Source: Pseudomonas pharyngis (GTDB taxonomy: Bacteria; Pseudomonadota; Gammaproteobacteria; Pseudomonadales; Pseudomonadaceae). From it: DNA of 64,000 nt. Of this stretch, positions 9,731-18,945 are shown piece after piece. The notes under the pieces are model-generated. The model made no database searches. It was not told the DNA's origin and was given only the letters and a program-made list of their open reading frames with translations. The stretch spans positions 124,001-188,000 of the forward strand of contig NZ_BQID01000005.1 of assembly GCF_021602345.1 (NCBI RefSeq). The letters are read 5' to 3'. Position 1 is the first letter of the stretch. Each line of letters opens with the position of its first letter. A program made the translations under genes and the position numbers.

Positions 9731-12700
9731 ATGCCGAAATCTGTTGACCGTATTCCGCCGATGCCGCGTATTCAGGCCATTGATCCACGGCGATCCGAGC
9801 AGAGCTGGGAGAGCGCGCCACAATTGCTCGCGGCGCTCAACGGTGCCCGGCTCGGCGCCTGGTACTGGGACATCGAGCGCGGGCAGATCAGCTGGTCGCG
9901 GGGCACCCAGGCCTTGTTCGGCTTTGATCCTCGGCAACCGCTGCCCGAAGACCTGGAATATCTCGACCTGCTGCCACCGGAAGACCGGGCGAAAACCATC
10001 CGCGCCTTCCACGCGGTGATTGCCGGCGCTCCGCTGGAACAGGCGATGCACCATCGCATCCGCTGGCCCGACGGCAGCCTGCACTGGCTGGAAATCAACG
10101 GCAGCCTGCTCCCCGACAAACACGGTCGACCCCGAATGATCGGGGTGATCCGCGAAATCACCCACCAGCGGCAACGGGAACAGGCGCTCAGCAGTTCGGA
10201 GAAACGTTTTGCGACACTGTTTCATCTGTGCCCGAACATGGTGCTGCTGACCCGCCAGGAAGACGGCCTGATCAGCGAGGCCAACCAGTATTTCGAAAGC
10301 CTGTTCGGCTGGCCGGTACAAAGCGCCATCGGGCGCACCACCCTGGAACTGGGCCTGTGGGTGCATCCCGAGCAACGGGCGGAGCTGGTCAAGAAAACCA
10401 AGGCCAAGGGCGAACTGGTCAGCATGGAGGTGCAGTTCCGCGCCAGCAATGGCCAGATCCACGACGGCATCCTCAGCGCGCAAAAGGTCGAACTCGAAGG
10501 CCAGCCTTACCTGCTCAGCACTTTTCTCGACACTACCGAACGAAAAGCCGCCGAACATGCCCTGAAAGACAGCCAGGAACGCCTCGACCTGGCGCTGGAT
10601 TCGGCGCAACTCGGCACCTGGGACTGGCACATTCCCAGCGGCATGCTCTACGGCTCGGCCCGGGCGGCGCAATTGCACGGCCTGGAGCCGAAACCGTTCC
10701 ATGAATCCTTCGAAGAATTCTTCGAAGGCGTCCCCGGCGAAGAGCGCGACAGCATGCGCGATGCCTATCGCAGCCTGCGCGAAGGCCCGGCGGGAAATTA
10801 TCAGCTGACTTACCGCGTGCAACTGCCGGACGGCAGCTCGCGTTATCTGGAAAGCCGCGCCCGCCTCTATCGCGACGACAACGGCGTACCGCTGCGGATG
10901 GCCGGCACCCTGCTGGACATCACCGATCAGGTCGAGCGCGAACAACGGTTGGTGGCTTCGGAAGAGAAATTCGCCACGCTGTTCCAGGTCAGCCCCGACC
11001 CGATCTGCGTCACGCGCCAGGAAACCGGGGAATTCATCGAGATCAACTCCAGCTTTTCCCAGACCTTCGGCTGGAGTGCCAGCGATGTGATCGGCCACAC
11101 CGCCGAAGAAATCGGCCTGTGGGACGCCTCGGCGAAAAGCCTGCAACGCATCGAACGGGTGATCCGCGAACAGGGCCTGAGCAACGTCGCGATCATCGTC
11201 CAGCACAAGGACGGCCAGTCGCTGACCTGCGTGATTTCCAGCCGCCAGATCAGCGTCGGCAACCAGCCGTGCATCGTCACCACGCTGCGCGACATTACCC
11301 AGCAACAGCGCTCGGAAGCGGCGCTCAAAGCCAGCGAAGAGAAATTCGCCAAGGCGTTTCACTCCAGTCCCGACGCGATCACCATTACCGAACGCGACAC
11401 CGGGCGCTATCTGGAGGTCAACGACGGCTTCTGCCGCCTCACCGGCTATCGCGCCGACGAAGTGGTGGGCAAAACCGTGTATCAGGTCGGTATCTGGGCC
11501 GAGGAAAAACAGCGTTCGGCACTGCTGGCCGAGCTACAGATCAAGGGCCGCGTGCACCATCAGGAAATGCTCGGGCGCAACAAGCGCGGCGAGATCCTGA
11601 CGGTGGAAGTCTCGGTCGAGCCGATCACTCTCAACGAAACCGCCTGCCTGCTGCTCACCGCCCGGGACGTCAGCCTGCTGAAGAACGCCGAGGCGCAGAT
11701 CCGCCACTTGGCCTATCACGATCCGCTGACCAACCTGCCCAACCGCGCGCTGCTGATGGATCGCCTGAGCCAGCAGATCGCCCTGCTCAAGCGTCACAAC
11801 CTGCGCGGGGCGCTGCTGTTTCTCGATCTGGATCACTTCAAGCACATCAACGACTCGCTGGGTCACCCGGTCGGCGACACGGTGCTGAAAATCATCACCG
11901 CACGGCTTGAAGCCAGCGTGCGCATGGAAGACACCGTGGCGCGGCTCGGTGGCGATGAATTCGTGGTGCTGCTCAGTGGCCTGGAGGGCACGCGCAACGA
12001 AGTCAGCGCTCAGGTGCGCGAGTTGGCCGACACCATTCGCGAGTTGCTGTCGGAGCCGATGTTCCTCGACGGCCAGCGTCTGCAAGTGACGCCGAGCATC
12101 GGCGTGGCGCTGATTCCCGATCACGGCTCGACCCCGACCGACCTGCTCAAGCGCGCCGACATTGCGCTGTACCGCGCCAAGGATTCGGGGCGCAACACCA
12201 CGCAGATGTACCACAACACCATGCAGAAAGCGGCCAGCGAACGGCTGCGCATGGAGACCGACCTGCGTCTGGCGCTGGCCCGGGGGGAATTCGACGTGCA
12301 TTACCAACCGCAGATCGACGCCCAGGACAACCGCATCATCGGCGCCGAAGCCCTGGTACGCTGGAATCACCCGGAACTCGGCGCGCAATCGCCTACCGAA
12401 TTCATCAAGGTGCTGGAGGACAGCGGGCTGATTCTGGAGGTCGGCACCTGGATCCTCGACGAGGCGTGCGAAGCCTTCAAACAATTGATCGCCGAAAAGC
12501 TGATCGATCCTCTGGCCTTCAGCCTGTGTGTGAACATCAGCCCCCGGCAGTTCCGCCAGAACGACTTCGTCGAGCGCATCGAGCACAGCATGAGCAGCCA
12601 CGGCCTGCCTTGCTCGCTGTTGAAACTGGAAATCACCGAAGGCATCGTCATTCAGAATCTGGAAGACACCATCAGCAAAATGCGCCGCCTGAAAAAACTC

Positions 12701-13009
12701 GGCGTGAGTTTTGCCATGGACGATTTCGGCACCGGCTATTCATCGCTGACATACCTGAAACGATTGCCGGTGGACACGCTGAAGATCGATCAGTCATTCA
12801 TCCGCGACGCCACCACCGACCCCAACGACGCCGAAATCATCCGCGCCATCGTCGCCATGGCCCGCAGCCTGGAACTGGAAGTGATCGCCGAAGGCGTGGA
12901 AACCCCGGAACAACTGGCCTTCCTGCAAGGGTTGGGCTGCCATTTGTATCAGGGCTATCTGCACAGCCGACCATTGCCGCTGGAGGGGTTGAAGGGATTG
13001 CTGGAATGA
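9731..13009 (+). CDS. PAS-rich GGDEF/EAL cyclic-di-GMP enzyme
   Basis: 1092 residues without membrane spans, so cytoplasmic. Five consecutive PAS units can be read (about 30-140, 155-270, 280-400, 410-530, 535-650), each ending in the DIT/DTT-type motif. The GGDEF domain carries an intact GGDEF at about residue 740, with an inhibitory-site RMED exactly five residues before it. The EAL domain has GAEALVRW near 871, EITEG and DDFGTGYSSL near 996, all conserved. Both synthesis and breakdown of c-di-GMP are possible; which dominates cannot be told from sequence. It stands alone between the LysR gene and hscC. Confidence 0.95.
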   Translation: MPKSVDRIPPMPRIQAIDPRRSEQSWESAPQLLAALNGARLGAWYWDIERGQISWSRGTQALFGFDPRQPLPEDLEYLDLLPPEDRAKTIRAFHAVIAGAPLEQAMHHRIRWPDGSLHWLEINGSLLPDKHGRPRMIGVIREITHQRQREQALSSSEKRFATLFHLCPNMVLLTRQEDGLISEANQYFESLFGWPVQSAIGRTTLELGLWVHPEQRAELVKKTKAKGELVSMEVQFRASNGQIHDGILSAQKVELEGQPYLLSTFLDTTERKAAEHALKDSQERLDLALDSAQLGTWDWHIPSGMLYGSARAAQLHGLEPKPFHESFEEFFEGVPGEERDSMRDAYRSLREGPAGNYQLTYRVQLPDGSSRYLESRARLYRDDNGVPLRMAGTLLDITDQVEREQRLVASEEKFATLFQVSPDPICVTRQETGEFIEINSSFSQTFGWSASDVIGHTAEEIGLWDASAKSLQRIERVIREQGLSNVAIIVQHKDGQSLTCVISSRQISVGNQPCIVTTLRDITQQQRSEAALKASEEKFAKAFHSSPDAITITERDTGRYLEVNDGFCRLTGYRADEVVGKTVYQVGIWAEEKQRSALLAELQIKGRVHHQEMLGRNKRGEILTVEVSVEPITLNETACLLLTARDVSLLKNAEAQIRHLAYHDPLTNLPNRALLMDRLSQQIALLKRHNLRGALLFLDLDHFKHINDSLGHPVGDTVLKIITARLEASVRMEDTVARLGGDEFVVLLSGLEGTRNEVSAQVRELADTIRELLSEPMFLDGQRLQVTPSIGVALIPDHGSTPTDLLKRADIALYRAKDSGRNTTQMYHNTMQKAASERLRMETDLRLALARGEFDVHYQPQIDAQDNRIIGAEALVRWNHPELGAQSPTEFIKVLEDSGLILEVGTWILDEACEAFKQLIAEKLIDPLAFSLCVNISPRQFRQNDFVERIEHSMSSHGLPCSLLKLEITEGIVIQNLEDTISKMRRLKKLGVSFAMDDFGTGYSSLTYLKRLPVDTLKIDQSFIRDATTDPNDAEIIRAIVAMARSLELEVIAEGVETPEQLAFLQGLGCHLYQGYLHSRPLPLEGLKGLLE

Positions 13010-13116
13010 CGGACATCTGCGGTTACTACCCCGAGCATTGACCCCTGGCCGGTAATTGCCAGGGTTGGCGGCAACCTGTAGGGTCGCGTTTTTTTCGCGC
13101 TGTTTCGAGATCGATC

Positions 13117-14808
13117 ATGCAGGATGCATCCCTCCCCCGCCCGGCCCTGCTGGGCATTGACCTTGGCACCACCAACAGTTTGATCGCCGTCTGGCAGGAC
13201 GGTCAGGCCCGATTGATCCCCAACGCCCTCGGCGAGGTGCTGACCCCGTCGGTGGTCAGCCTCGATGAAGACGGGACCATTCTGGTCGGCAAGGCTGCAC
13301 GCGCACGCCTGACAACCCACCCGGAACGTACAGCCGCCGCGTTCAAGCGCTTCATGGGCAGCGACCGGCAGATCGAACTCGGCACCACAACCTTCAGCCC
13401 GGAAGAATTGTCGGCACTGGTGCTGGGCTCACTCAAGCAGGACGCCGAGGCTTTTCTCGGCCACCCGGTGGCTGAAGCGGTGATTTCCGTGCCGGCGTAT
13501 TTCAGTGACGAACAACGCAAACGCACCCTGTTTGCCGCCGAACTGGCAGGCCTGAAGGTTTCCCGACTGATCAACGAGCCAACCGCCGCTGCAATGGCGT
13601 ACGGGCTGCACGAACAAAAATTCGAACGCACGCTGATCTTCGATCTGGGCGGCGGGACGTTCGATGTCACGGTGCTGGAATATGCATTGCCGCTGATTGA
13701 AGTGCATGCGTCCACCGGCGACAACTTTCTGGGGGGCGAAGACTTTACCGATGCACTATTGAATGCCTGTCTGAAAAACTGGCGACTGACCCCGTCGATG
13801 ATTGATCCGCAAGGCATGGCCAGCCTGGGCGATGCCCTGGAACAACTCAAATGCAAACTCGGCGAAGGCCCTCAATCTTTGAGCTGGCACCATGCCGACA
13901 AACTGCACGAATGGTCGCTGGACGAAGCCGCTGCCGTGAAGATCTGGGAACCGTTGCTGGCACGATTGCGCGCGCCGATCGAGCAGGCCCTGCGCGATGC
14001 GCGCCTGAAACCACGGGATCTCGACAGTCTGGTGCTGGTTGGTGGGGCAACGCGGATGCCTGCGGTACAACAGATGGTCGCGACCCTGTTCGGACGCCTG
14101 CCCTACCGGCATCTTGATCCCGACACCCTCGTTGCACTGGGTGCAGCCACGCAAGCGGCCTGCAAGGCGCGCGATGGCGCGATCGAAGAACTGATTCTGA
14201 CCGATGTCTGCCCGTATACGCTGGGCATCGCAACCATGCGTGGCAAAGGCATCGACGGCGCCTTTTCGCCGATCATCGAACGCAACACCATCATTCCGAC
14301 GTCACGGGTCGAGCGCTACCACACAACCCACCCCCGACAGGAGCTGCTGCGCATTGCCGTTTATCAGGGTGAGCGGCCGTGGGTACGTGACAACATCCTC
14401 ATTGACGCTTTCGATGTCACCTTGACGCCCACCGATAACATTCAGGAGCTGGACGTACGCTTCAGTTACGACATCAACGGTTTGCTCGAAGTAGACGTCA
14501 CGCTGCTCGAGACCGGCGAACGCCACAGCCACAGCATCGACCGCAGTCCCACCGGGCTGAATGAACAAGCGCGCAGAGACAGCCATAACCGACTGTCCAC
14601 GCTGAAGGTCCATCCACGCGACGCATTGCCCAACCGCACACTGCTGGCCCGTCTGGAGCGGGCATGGATGCAAAGTCTGGGCACGCAGCGCGAACACATT
14701 GCCGAGTGGCTGCACAACTTCACCACGGTACTCGCCGGACAGCAGCCGGCAGAGATCGCCAGCCACCGCTCAGAACTCAACAAGGCGCTGGACCAACTGC
14801 GCCTCTAA
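13117..14808 (+). CDS. hscC: Hsp70-family chaperone HscC
   Basis: 563 residues, close to the HscC length of about 556 and shorter than DnaK. The actin-like ATPase contains LGIDLGTTNSLIAVW at residues 11-25, INEPTAAAMAYGL, and the phosphate-binding DLGGGTFDVTV near 174. The substrate-binding part begins around residue 365 (TDVCPYTLGIATMRGKG, RNTIIPTSR) and lacks the long DnaK lid. Convergent with, and overlapping by four bases, the J-domain gene. Pairing with J-domain and DUF1266 genes matches the HscC system, a specialised Hsp70 rather than the housekeeping one. Confidence 0.92.
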   Translation: MQDASLPRPALLGIDLGTTNSLIAVWQDGQARLIPNALGEVLTPSVVSLDEDGTILVGKAARARLTTHPERTAAAFKRFMGSDRQIELGTTTFSPEELSALVLGSLKQDAEAFLGHPVAEAVISVPAYFSDEQRKRTLFAAELAGLKVSRLINEPTAAAMAYGLHEQKFERTLIFDLGGGTFDVTVLEYALPLIEVHASTGDNFLGGEDFTDALLNACLKNWRLTPSMIDPQGMASLGDALEQLKCKLGEGPQSLSWHHADKLHEWSLDEAAAVKIWEPLLARLRAPIEQALRDARLKPRDLDSLVLVGGATRMPAVQQMVATLFGRLPYRHLDPDTLVALGAATQAACKARDGAIEELILTDVCPYTLGIATMRGKGIDGAFSPIIERNTIIPTSRVERYHTTHPRQELLRIAVYQGERPWVRDNILIDAFDVTLTPTDNIQELDVRFSYDINGLLEVDVTLLETGERHSHSIDRSPTGLNEQARRDSHNRLSTLKVHPRDALPNRTLLARLERAWMQSLGTQREHIAEWLHNFTTVLAGQQPAEIASHRSELNKALDQLRL

Positions 14809-17501
14809 CCGTTGAGCCGCCGCAGAGCAGCCTGCAAACCACCGGACAGCATTTCACCACCGCCGCTGTCCGGTGGTGCCCCGTACTGGTTGGGCAACTT
14901 GTCACCGGGAAAGCCGAACAGCAGCAGCGGCAGGAACGGCAAGACCGGCGACAAGGCCATGAATATCAGCAATGTGGGCAGGCCTCGTCCCATATCATGC
15001 AAGCGACGCAGAGTGGCGCCGAATAACAGCAGAACACCCAGTAACAGGATCAGAATGCCAAAGAATGTGGTGCCGCTGATCAATCCTGCCACCGGCGCAA
15101 TCACTACACACCCCAGAACCTGGGCGATAAAAGCCTTGCGCCCCAGCCGCGACCCCAGGCGCCAGATCGCCCCAGCAGGCACCGGCTGAATATCACTTTT
15201 GGCCAGCATCAAACGCTCCGACCAGGACAGCAAGGCACACAGCGCCAGGCGCAAGCCGATACTGTTCTGCACGTCATCCTTGCCCTGCTGCAATTGGCGC
15301 AGCACTCGCGTTTTCGGCACTCCGGCAGCGCCATAGCGAACCATGGCCTTGAGCGAATCGAGGGCCTCGTACGCCAACAGTTTGTCGACCCCAAAATCCG
15401 TCAACACCTTGCGCGGCGGCCACACCGGCTCGCCCTTGATCAAGCCGTCACGAAACCCTTCGAACCAGTCGTCCTCGCAACTGACTGCTGCGATGGATTG
15501 CAGCAAGGCACGATGCTGCTCGGCGCTCAGGCTCGGGTCGTGATAGAGCACGCCCCAGAACATCAACAAACCCAACAGATCATCGCCACACGCAGCGCGG
15601 TCGCTTTCGATGCAGGTGTAAAGCAGGGTGTTGGCAGGCAATCGGGCGCTGTCGAGCGCCTGCTGCACGCTGAACAATTGCTGCACCAACAAGCCGTGCA
15701 CCGGATCGTTGCCTTGCAGCCAGCCCAGTAAACCGTCGCAATTGCCTTGCTCGCGTTGCAAACGGCGCAACAGTGGCTGCAATCGGCTCAAGGGATGAGC
15801 CGGACTGAACGGCAGACGCTCCAGGCACTGCCCATCGATCAATTGCAGACAACGTTCCGGCTGATCCAGCAACGCCAGCAAAAACACGGTTTGAGCGTGC
15901 CACTCCCAGGCAGCCTCGCCCAGCCCGACCGGCGGCAACCCTATCCCGCGACGGCTCAACTGAAGAAGCAGATCGAGCTCGGACAAGTCACAGTCGTCTT
16001 TGACGGCGCCCAATTTGAATGCTTCGGCGATGCGCTCCAGGGCGGTGTCACTGTAGGGCCGCAAGCGACGCAACCACAGGCGACAGACCTTGTGCAGCTC
16101 GCCTGTTGTCAGTGCCTGCGGCAATTGCTGCGATATTGAATCCGCTTCGCTGAATACGCTCATAGCCTGCACAATCGGCGCATTCGCCAACCAGCGCAGA
16201 TGCTGTCCGGCCTGAACTTTGAACCCGCTCAACACCAGGCATTCGAGCGCATCGACCGGGAGCGGCTGATCCAGAATCCGCTGCAGCAAGACCGCATCAC
16301 CGCGATGCAGCGCCCAGGCATGCCGGTACAGTTGCAGCAGCCGGCTGTCGGCATTCTCACCCAGCAGTTGGGCAAGCAACGGGAGCTCATCGCCTGTCAT
16401 GCGCCAATCGACAAAGCTCTGCGCCAGGCTATCAAGCTTCAACCGCCCGACACCCAACCAACGGTTCAGCGTCTCGGGGCGTTGTGACGGACTGCCGTAT
16501 ACCTGGGCGTCATACCCGAGATCCGTAGGCCAGTCAGAAAACTCGTCCAGACAATCGAACGCCTGAATCAGCAGGGGCAGAAAAGTCGGTTGCCGCTTGG
16601 CGCACAATTCCAGCAGACGACTTTCGGCCATCGGATGGCGGAACTCGTTCCACAGTCGGATCCAGCAAGGCAATGCCTGATCGTCCCGCCCCAGCAGACT
16701 GCTCTGACACGCCAACAGGTAAAGCCAGTCCACGTCATCAGGTGCTTCCAGCTGCTTTTCGACGCAGCACTGCAAAAATGTCGATGCACCGATGCCCGCC
16801 TGAGTGAACTGCACCAGCAAACGCTTGATGAACGCAGCATCATCCGGCAACGGCAGACAGGTGTGCTGACCGGCGAAGTCGGCAAACTCATGGAGTGGAC
16901 GCTTGGCGAAAATGAAGTCGAGGCTGCGTGCGTACCAGAGTGTTTCGGTCTGCGCAGCCTCTGACCAAGCGCTCATCAGATCGGTATCGAACGGGTCAGG
17001 CGTTTCGATTCGCTGCAAAAAGGCTTCCATCCGATGCGCGTCGTTGAACTCCAGATCCAGTAACTGCTGATGCCACGCCATACGCTTGGCCAACAGATTC
17101 GCGCAGCGGTAAGACAGCGGGCCGGCATCGGCCATCCGGTGGTAGAGCCCCCAACTGAGTTCATCGAGCTGTTCCAGCGACAGCTCATCCAGCGCCCGGA
17201 CAAATGCCTGCCACGCCTCGAAGTTGAAACGCCGCGCGGGATCGTCAAGCAACTCGCAGAAATCCGCGAACGCCTGCGGGATCTCGACAACCTCCTGCCC
17301 TGACTCTTCAGTTTTTTCCTCGGGCGCTTCTTGCTCGTCTTCACGCGCCAGACGCAACGCGTTTTCGTAGGCCATGCGCAGCGCCTGAAATCCTTCAGGA
17401 TCGGTTTCCGGATGATGCGACGGCAATCGTGCGCGGTAGGCATCGCGAATCAGGGTTTCGTCGGAGGTGGGCTCGATGCCCAGTCGAATCCAGCAACTCA
17501 T
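14805..17501 (-). CDS. J-domain protein of the HscC system with C-terminal DUF805-like membrane domain
   Basis: 898 residues. The N-terminus reads as a short J domain (residues 4-52: LGIEPTSDETLIRDAYRARL, then HHPETDPEGFQALRMAYE). The canonical HPD tripeptide is HPE here, as I recall for DjlB/DjlC-like proteins. A long helical, TPR-like middle follows. Residues about 775-875 hold hydrophobic segments with RRLHDMGRG, the DUF805 signature, so the protein is probably anchored in the inner membrane by its C-terminus. It overlaps the DUF1266 gene by four bases (one operon) and converges on hscC. The likely role is J-partner or adaptor of HscC; this is inference. Confidence 0.82.
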   Translation of the reverse strand: MSCWIRLGIEPTSDETLIRDAYRARLPSHHPETDPEGFQALRMAYENALRLAREDEQEAPEEKTEESGQEVVEIPQAFADFCELLDDPARRFNFEAWQAFVRALDELSLEQLDELSWGLYHRMADAGPLSYRCANLLAKRMAWHQQLLDLEFNDAHRMEAFLQRIETPDPFDTDLMSAWSEAAQTETLWYARSLDFIFAKRPLHEFADFAGQHTCLPLPDDAAFIKRLLVQFTQAGIGASTFLQCCVEKQLEAPDDVDWLYLLACQSSLLGRDDQALPCWIRLWNEFRHPMAESRLLELCAKRQPTFLPLLIQAFDCLDEFSDWPTDLGYDAQVYGSPSQRPETLNRWLGVGRLKLDSLAQSFVDWRMTGDELPLLAQLLGENADSRLLQLYRHAWALHRGDAVLLQRILDQPLPVDALECLVLSGFKVQAGQHLRWLANAPIVQAMSVFSEADSISQQLPQALTTGELHKVCRLWLRRLRPYSDTALERIAEAFKLGAVKDDCDLSELDLLLQLSRRGIGLPPVGLGEAAWEWHAQTVFLLALLDQPERCLQLIDGQCLERLPFSPAHPLSRLQPLLRRLQREQGNCDGLLGWLQGNDPVHGLLVQQLFSVQQALDSARLPANTLLYTCIESDRAACGDDLLGLLMFWGVLYHDPSLSAEQHRALLQSIAAVSCEDDWFEGFRDGLIKGEPVWPPRKVLTDFGVDKLLAYEALDSLKAMVRYGAAGVPKTRVLRQLQQGKDDVQNSIGLRLALCALLSWSERLMLAKSDIQPVPAGAIWRLGSRLGRKAFIAQVLGCVVIAPVAGLISGTTFFGILILLLGVLLLFGATLRRLHDMGRGLPTLLIFMALSPVLPFLPLLLFGFPGDKLPNQYGAPPDSGGGEMLSGGLQAALRRLNG

Positions 17502-18193
17502 GACCAGTCGAACTCCTTGAGCGATGCAGGGCGGGGCAGCAGATCAATCTCCATGTGCCAGGGCAGGTCGGCCAGAAAATGCGGGATGTTCCGGGCGAGG
17601 CCGCGGGTGATCCGCAGGTTATGAGCACTGTCACCCTGCCGTTCCAGCTCCCAGGCCAACTCGTCATCGCTTGTGTTCAGGCAGCACCAAAAGCTGCGAC
17701 CCACAACAAAGCCATTGAAGTAGGACATCCAGTTACCGTAGTGAAACTGCGCCCTGACGGCCAAACGACTGTGCAGCCAGTTGCTTTCGGCCAGATCAAT
17801 CCACTGATTGCGCACCGCGCAACGCAGGAGAAATCCCATCCGCCCGTAGTCCCAGGACAAAATTCCCCCGGGACCACAACCGCCGAAAGTGCGACTGGCA
17901 AACTCATGCAGAACACGATCGCGAGGGCTCAGCCCTTCGAGCAGGCGTTGCCATTCACTCGGCAGACAACGTTGCCATGCCGAGTAGGCTCCACTCAGGT
18001 GCTTGGCATGTCCGTCGTCCGTCATCCATTGGAGCATGTCGAACAATTGCCGCCGGTCATCGATACCCCAGCTGTCTTTCAGATCGATGTAGCGGTCGTC
18101 GCAGAAAGCGGGGTCGTCGTACCCGGCGCCGGTGTTGAGCGCTGCCATTGGCGCAGAAAGGGCGCACAGCCAGCGCTGTTGAATATCGTCCAT
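17498..18193 (-). CDS. DUF1266 protein (YbeR/YbeU-like)
   Basis: 231 residues. Segments such as DSWGIDDRRQLFDMLQWM, LSWDYGRMGFLLRCAV and YFNGFVVGRSFW match the DUF1266 pattern known from YbeR and YbeU, which accompany hscC and the djl genes in E. coli. The biochemical function is unknown. It is the first gene of a two-gene unit with the J-domain protein (ATGA overlap). No signal peptide or membrane span is seen. Confidence 0.85.
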   Translation of the reverse strand: MDDIQQRWLCALSAPMAALNTGAGYDDPAFCDDRYIDLKDSWGIDDRRQLFDMLQWMTDDGHAKHLSGAYSAWQRCLPSEWQRLLEGLSPRDRVLHEFASRTFGGCGPGGILSWDYGRMGFLLRCAVRNQWIDLAESNWLHSRLAVRAQFHYGNWMSYFNGFVVGRSFWCCLNTSDDELAWELERQGDSAHNLRITRGLARNIPHFLADLPWHMEIDLLPRPASLKEFDWS

Positions 18194-18303
18194 GAAAAAA
18201 GGCTCCAGGCCGACCGATTAGGATGGGGTCGGCAAAACTGCGGCGGATTGTAGAGAAACCGTCGCTGGGGGCAAAGTCGAACAGCCGTTTCTTGCGCACA
18301 TAA

Positions 18304-18331
18304 AAAAGGCCCCGACGTATCGGGGCCTTCA
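18304..18331 (-). terminator. Terminator after ibpA
   Basis: Stem AAGGCCCCGA / TCGGGGCCTT with the four-base loop CGTA. On the minus strand it runs into TTTTTTA. It lies about 50 bases beyond the ibpA stop. Confidence 0.85.
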
Positions 18332-18377
18332 TTCAGCGGCTTATCGCCCGTTCAGACGATTTGTTTCTGCAAGTGAC

Positions 18378-18824
18378 TCAGTGTTGCAGAGCCGGCTTCT
18401 GCGCCCCGTTGATCGGGATGCGCTTGGCTTTCGCCTCTTCCGGGATCACGCGCAACAGGTCGATGCTCAACAGACCGTTGCTCAGACCGGCAGCCTTGAT
18501 CTCGATGTGATCGGCCAGGCGGAAGGACAACTTGAATGCACGCTGGGCAATGCCCTGGTGCAGGAACGTGACGCCTTCGTTGGCATCACGCTTGCCGCCA
18601 CTGATGGTCAGCACGCCTTTTTCGACTTGCAGTTCCAGGTCTTCTTCCTGGAAACCGGCCGCCGCCACGACGATGCGGTATTGATCGTCACCGTGTTTTT
18701 CCACGTTGTAAGGCGGATAGGTGCTGCCTGGCTCGTTGCGCAGGGCGGTTTCGAACAGGTCGTTGAAACGGTCGAAACCCACCGAGGAACGGAACAGTGG
18801 AGCGAGGGAAAATGCAGTACTCAT
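18378..18824 (-). CDS. ibpA: Small heat-shock protein (Hsp20, IbpA type)
   Basis: 148 residues. ATP-independent holdase that keeps unfolding proteins in a refoldable state. The alpha-crystallin domain runs from about residue 35 to 128 (YPPYNVEKHGDDQYRIVVAAAGF, GVLTISGG, FKLSFRLADHIEIKAAGLSNGLLSIDLLRVIPEE). N-terminal FSLAPLFRSSVGFDRF is typical of IbpA/B. It is a single-gene unit with a sigma-32 promoter, a thermosensor leader and a terminator. Confidence 0.97.
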   Translation of the reverse strand: MSTAFSLAPLFRSSVGFDRFNDLFETALRNEPGSTYPPYNVEKHGDDQYRIVVAAAGFQEEDLELQVEKGVLTISGGKRDANEGVTFLHQGIAQRAFKLSFRLADHIEIKAAGLSNGLLSIDLLRVIPEEAKAKRIPINGAQKPALQH

Positions 18825-18890
18825 GATTCAAATCTCCTGAAAACAATCAGCAAGTTTTTTTGTCTCCGCGACCCGAATTCGGCATCGCGT
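18825..18890 (-). promoter_or_regulatory. ROSE-type RNA thermometer in the ibpA 5' UTR
   Basis: Just before the start codon the transcript reads CUUGCUGA-UUGUUU-UCAGGAG. The Shine-Dalgarno UCAGGAG pairs with CUUGCUGA leaving one bulged G, which is the hallmark UUGCU / AGGA hairpin of ROSE elements. The pairing segment is 18834-18854. An upstream imperfect hairpin (CGCGAUGCCGAAUUCGGGUCGCG) supplies the other stem usual in this class. Melting at high temperature would free the ribosome site. Confidence 0.85.
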
Positions 18891-18896
18891 AACCCT

Positions 18897-18925
18897 TAGA
18901 TAGGGACCTGCGTTTTGTTTTCAAG
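18897..18925 (-). promoter_or_regulatory. Sigma-32 (RpoH) promoter of ibpA
   Basis: The -35 element CTTGAAA (18919-18925) and the -10 element CCCTATCTA (18897-18905) are separated by 13 bases. This fits the heat-shock consensus CTTGAAA / CCCCATNTA and places the start of transcription near 18890. Confidence 0.82.
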
Positions 18926-18945
18926 AGCGTATTTACAGATTTTTT

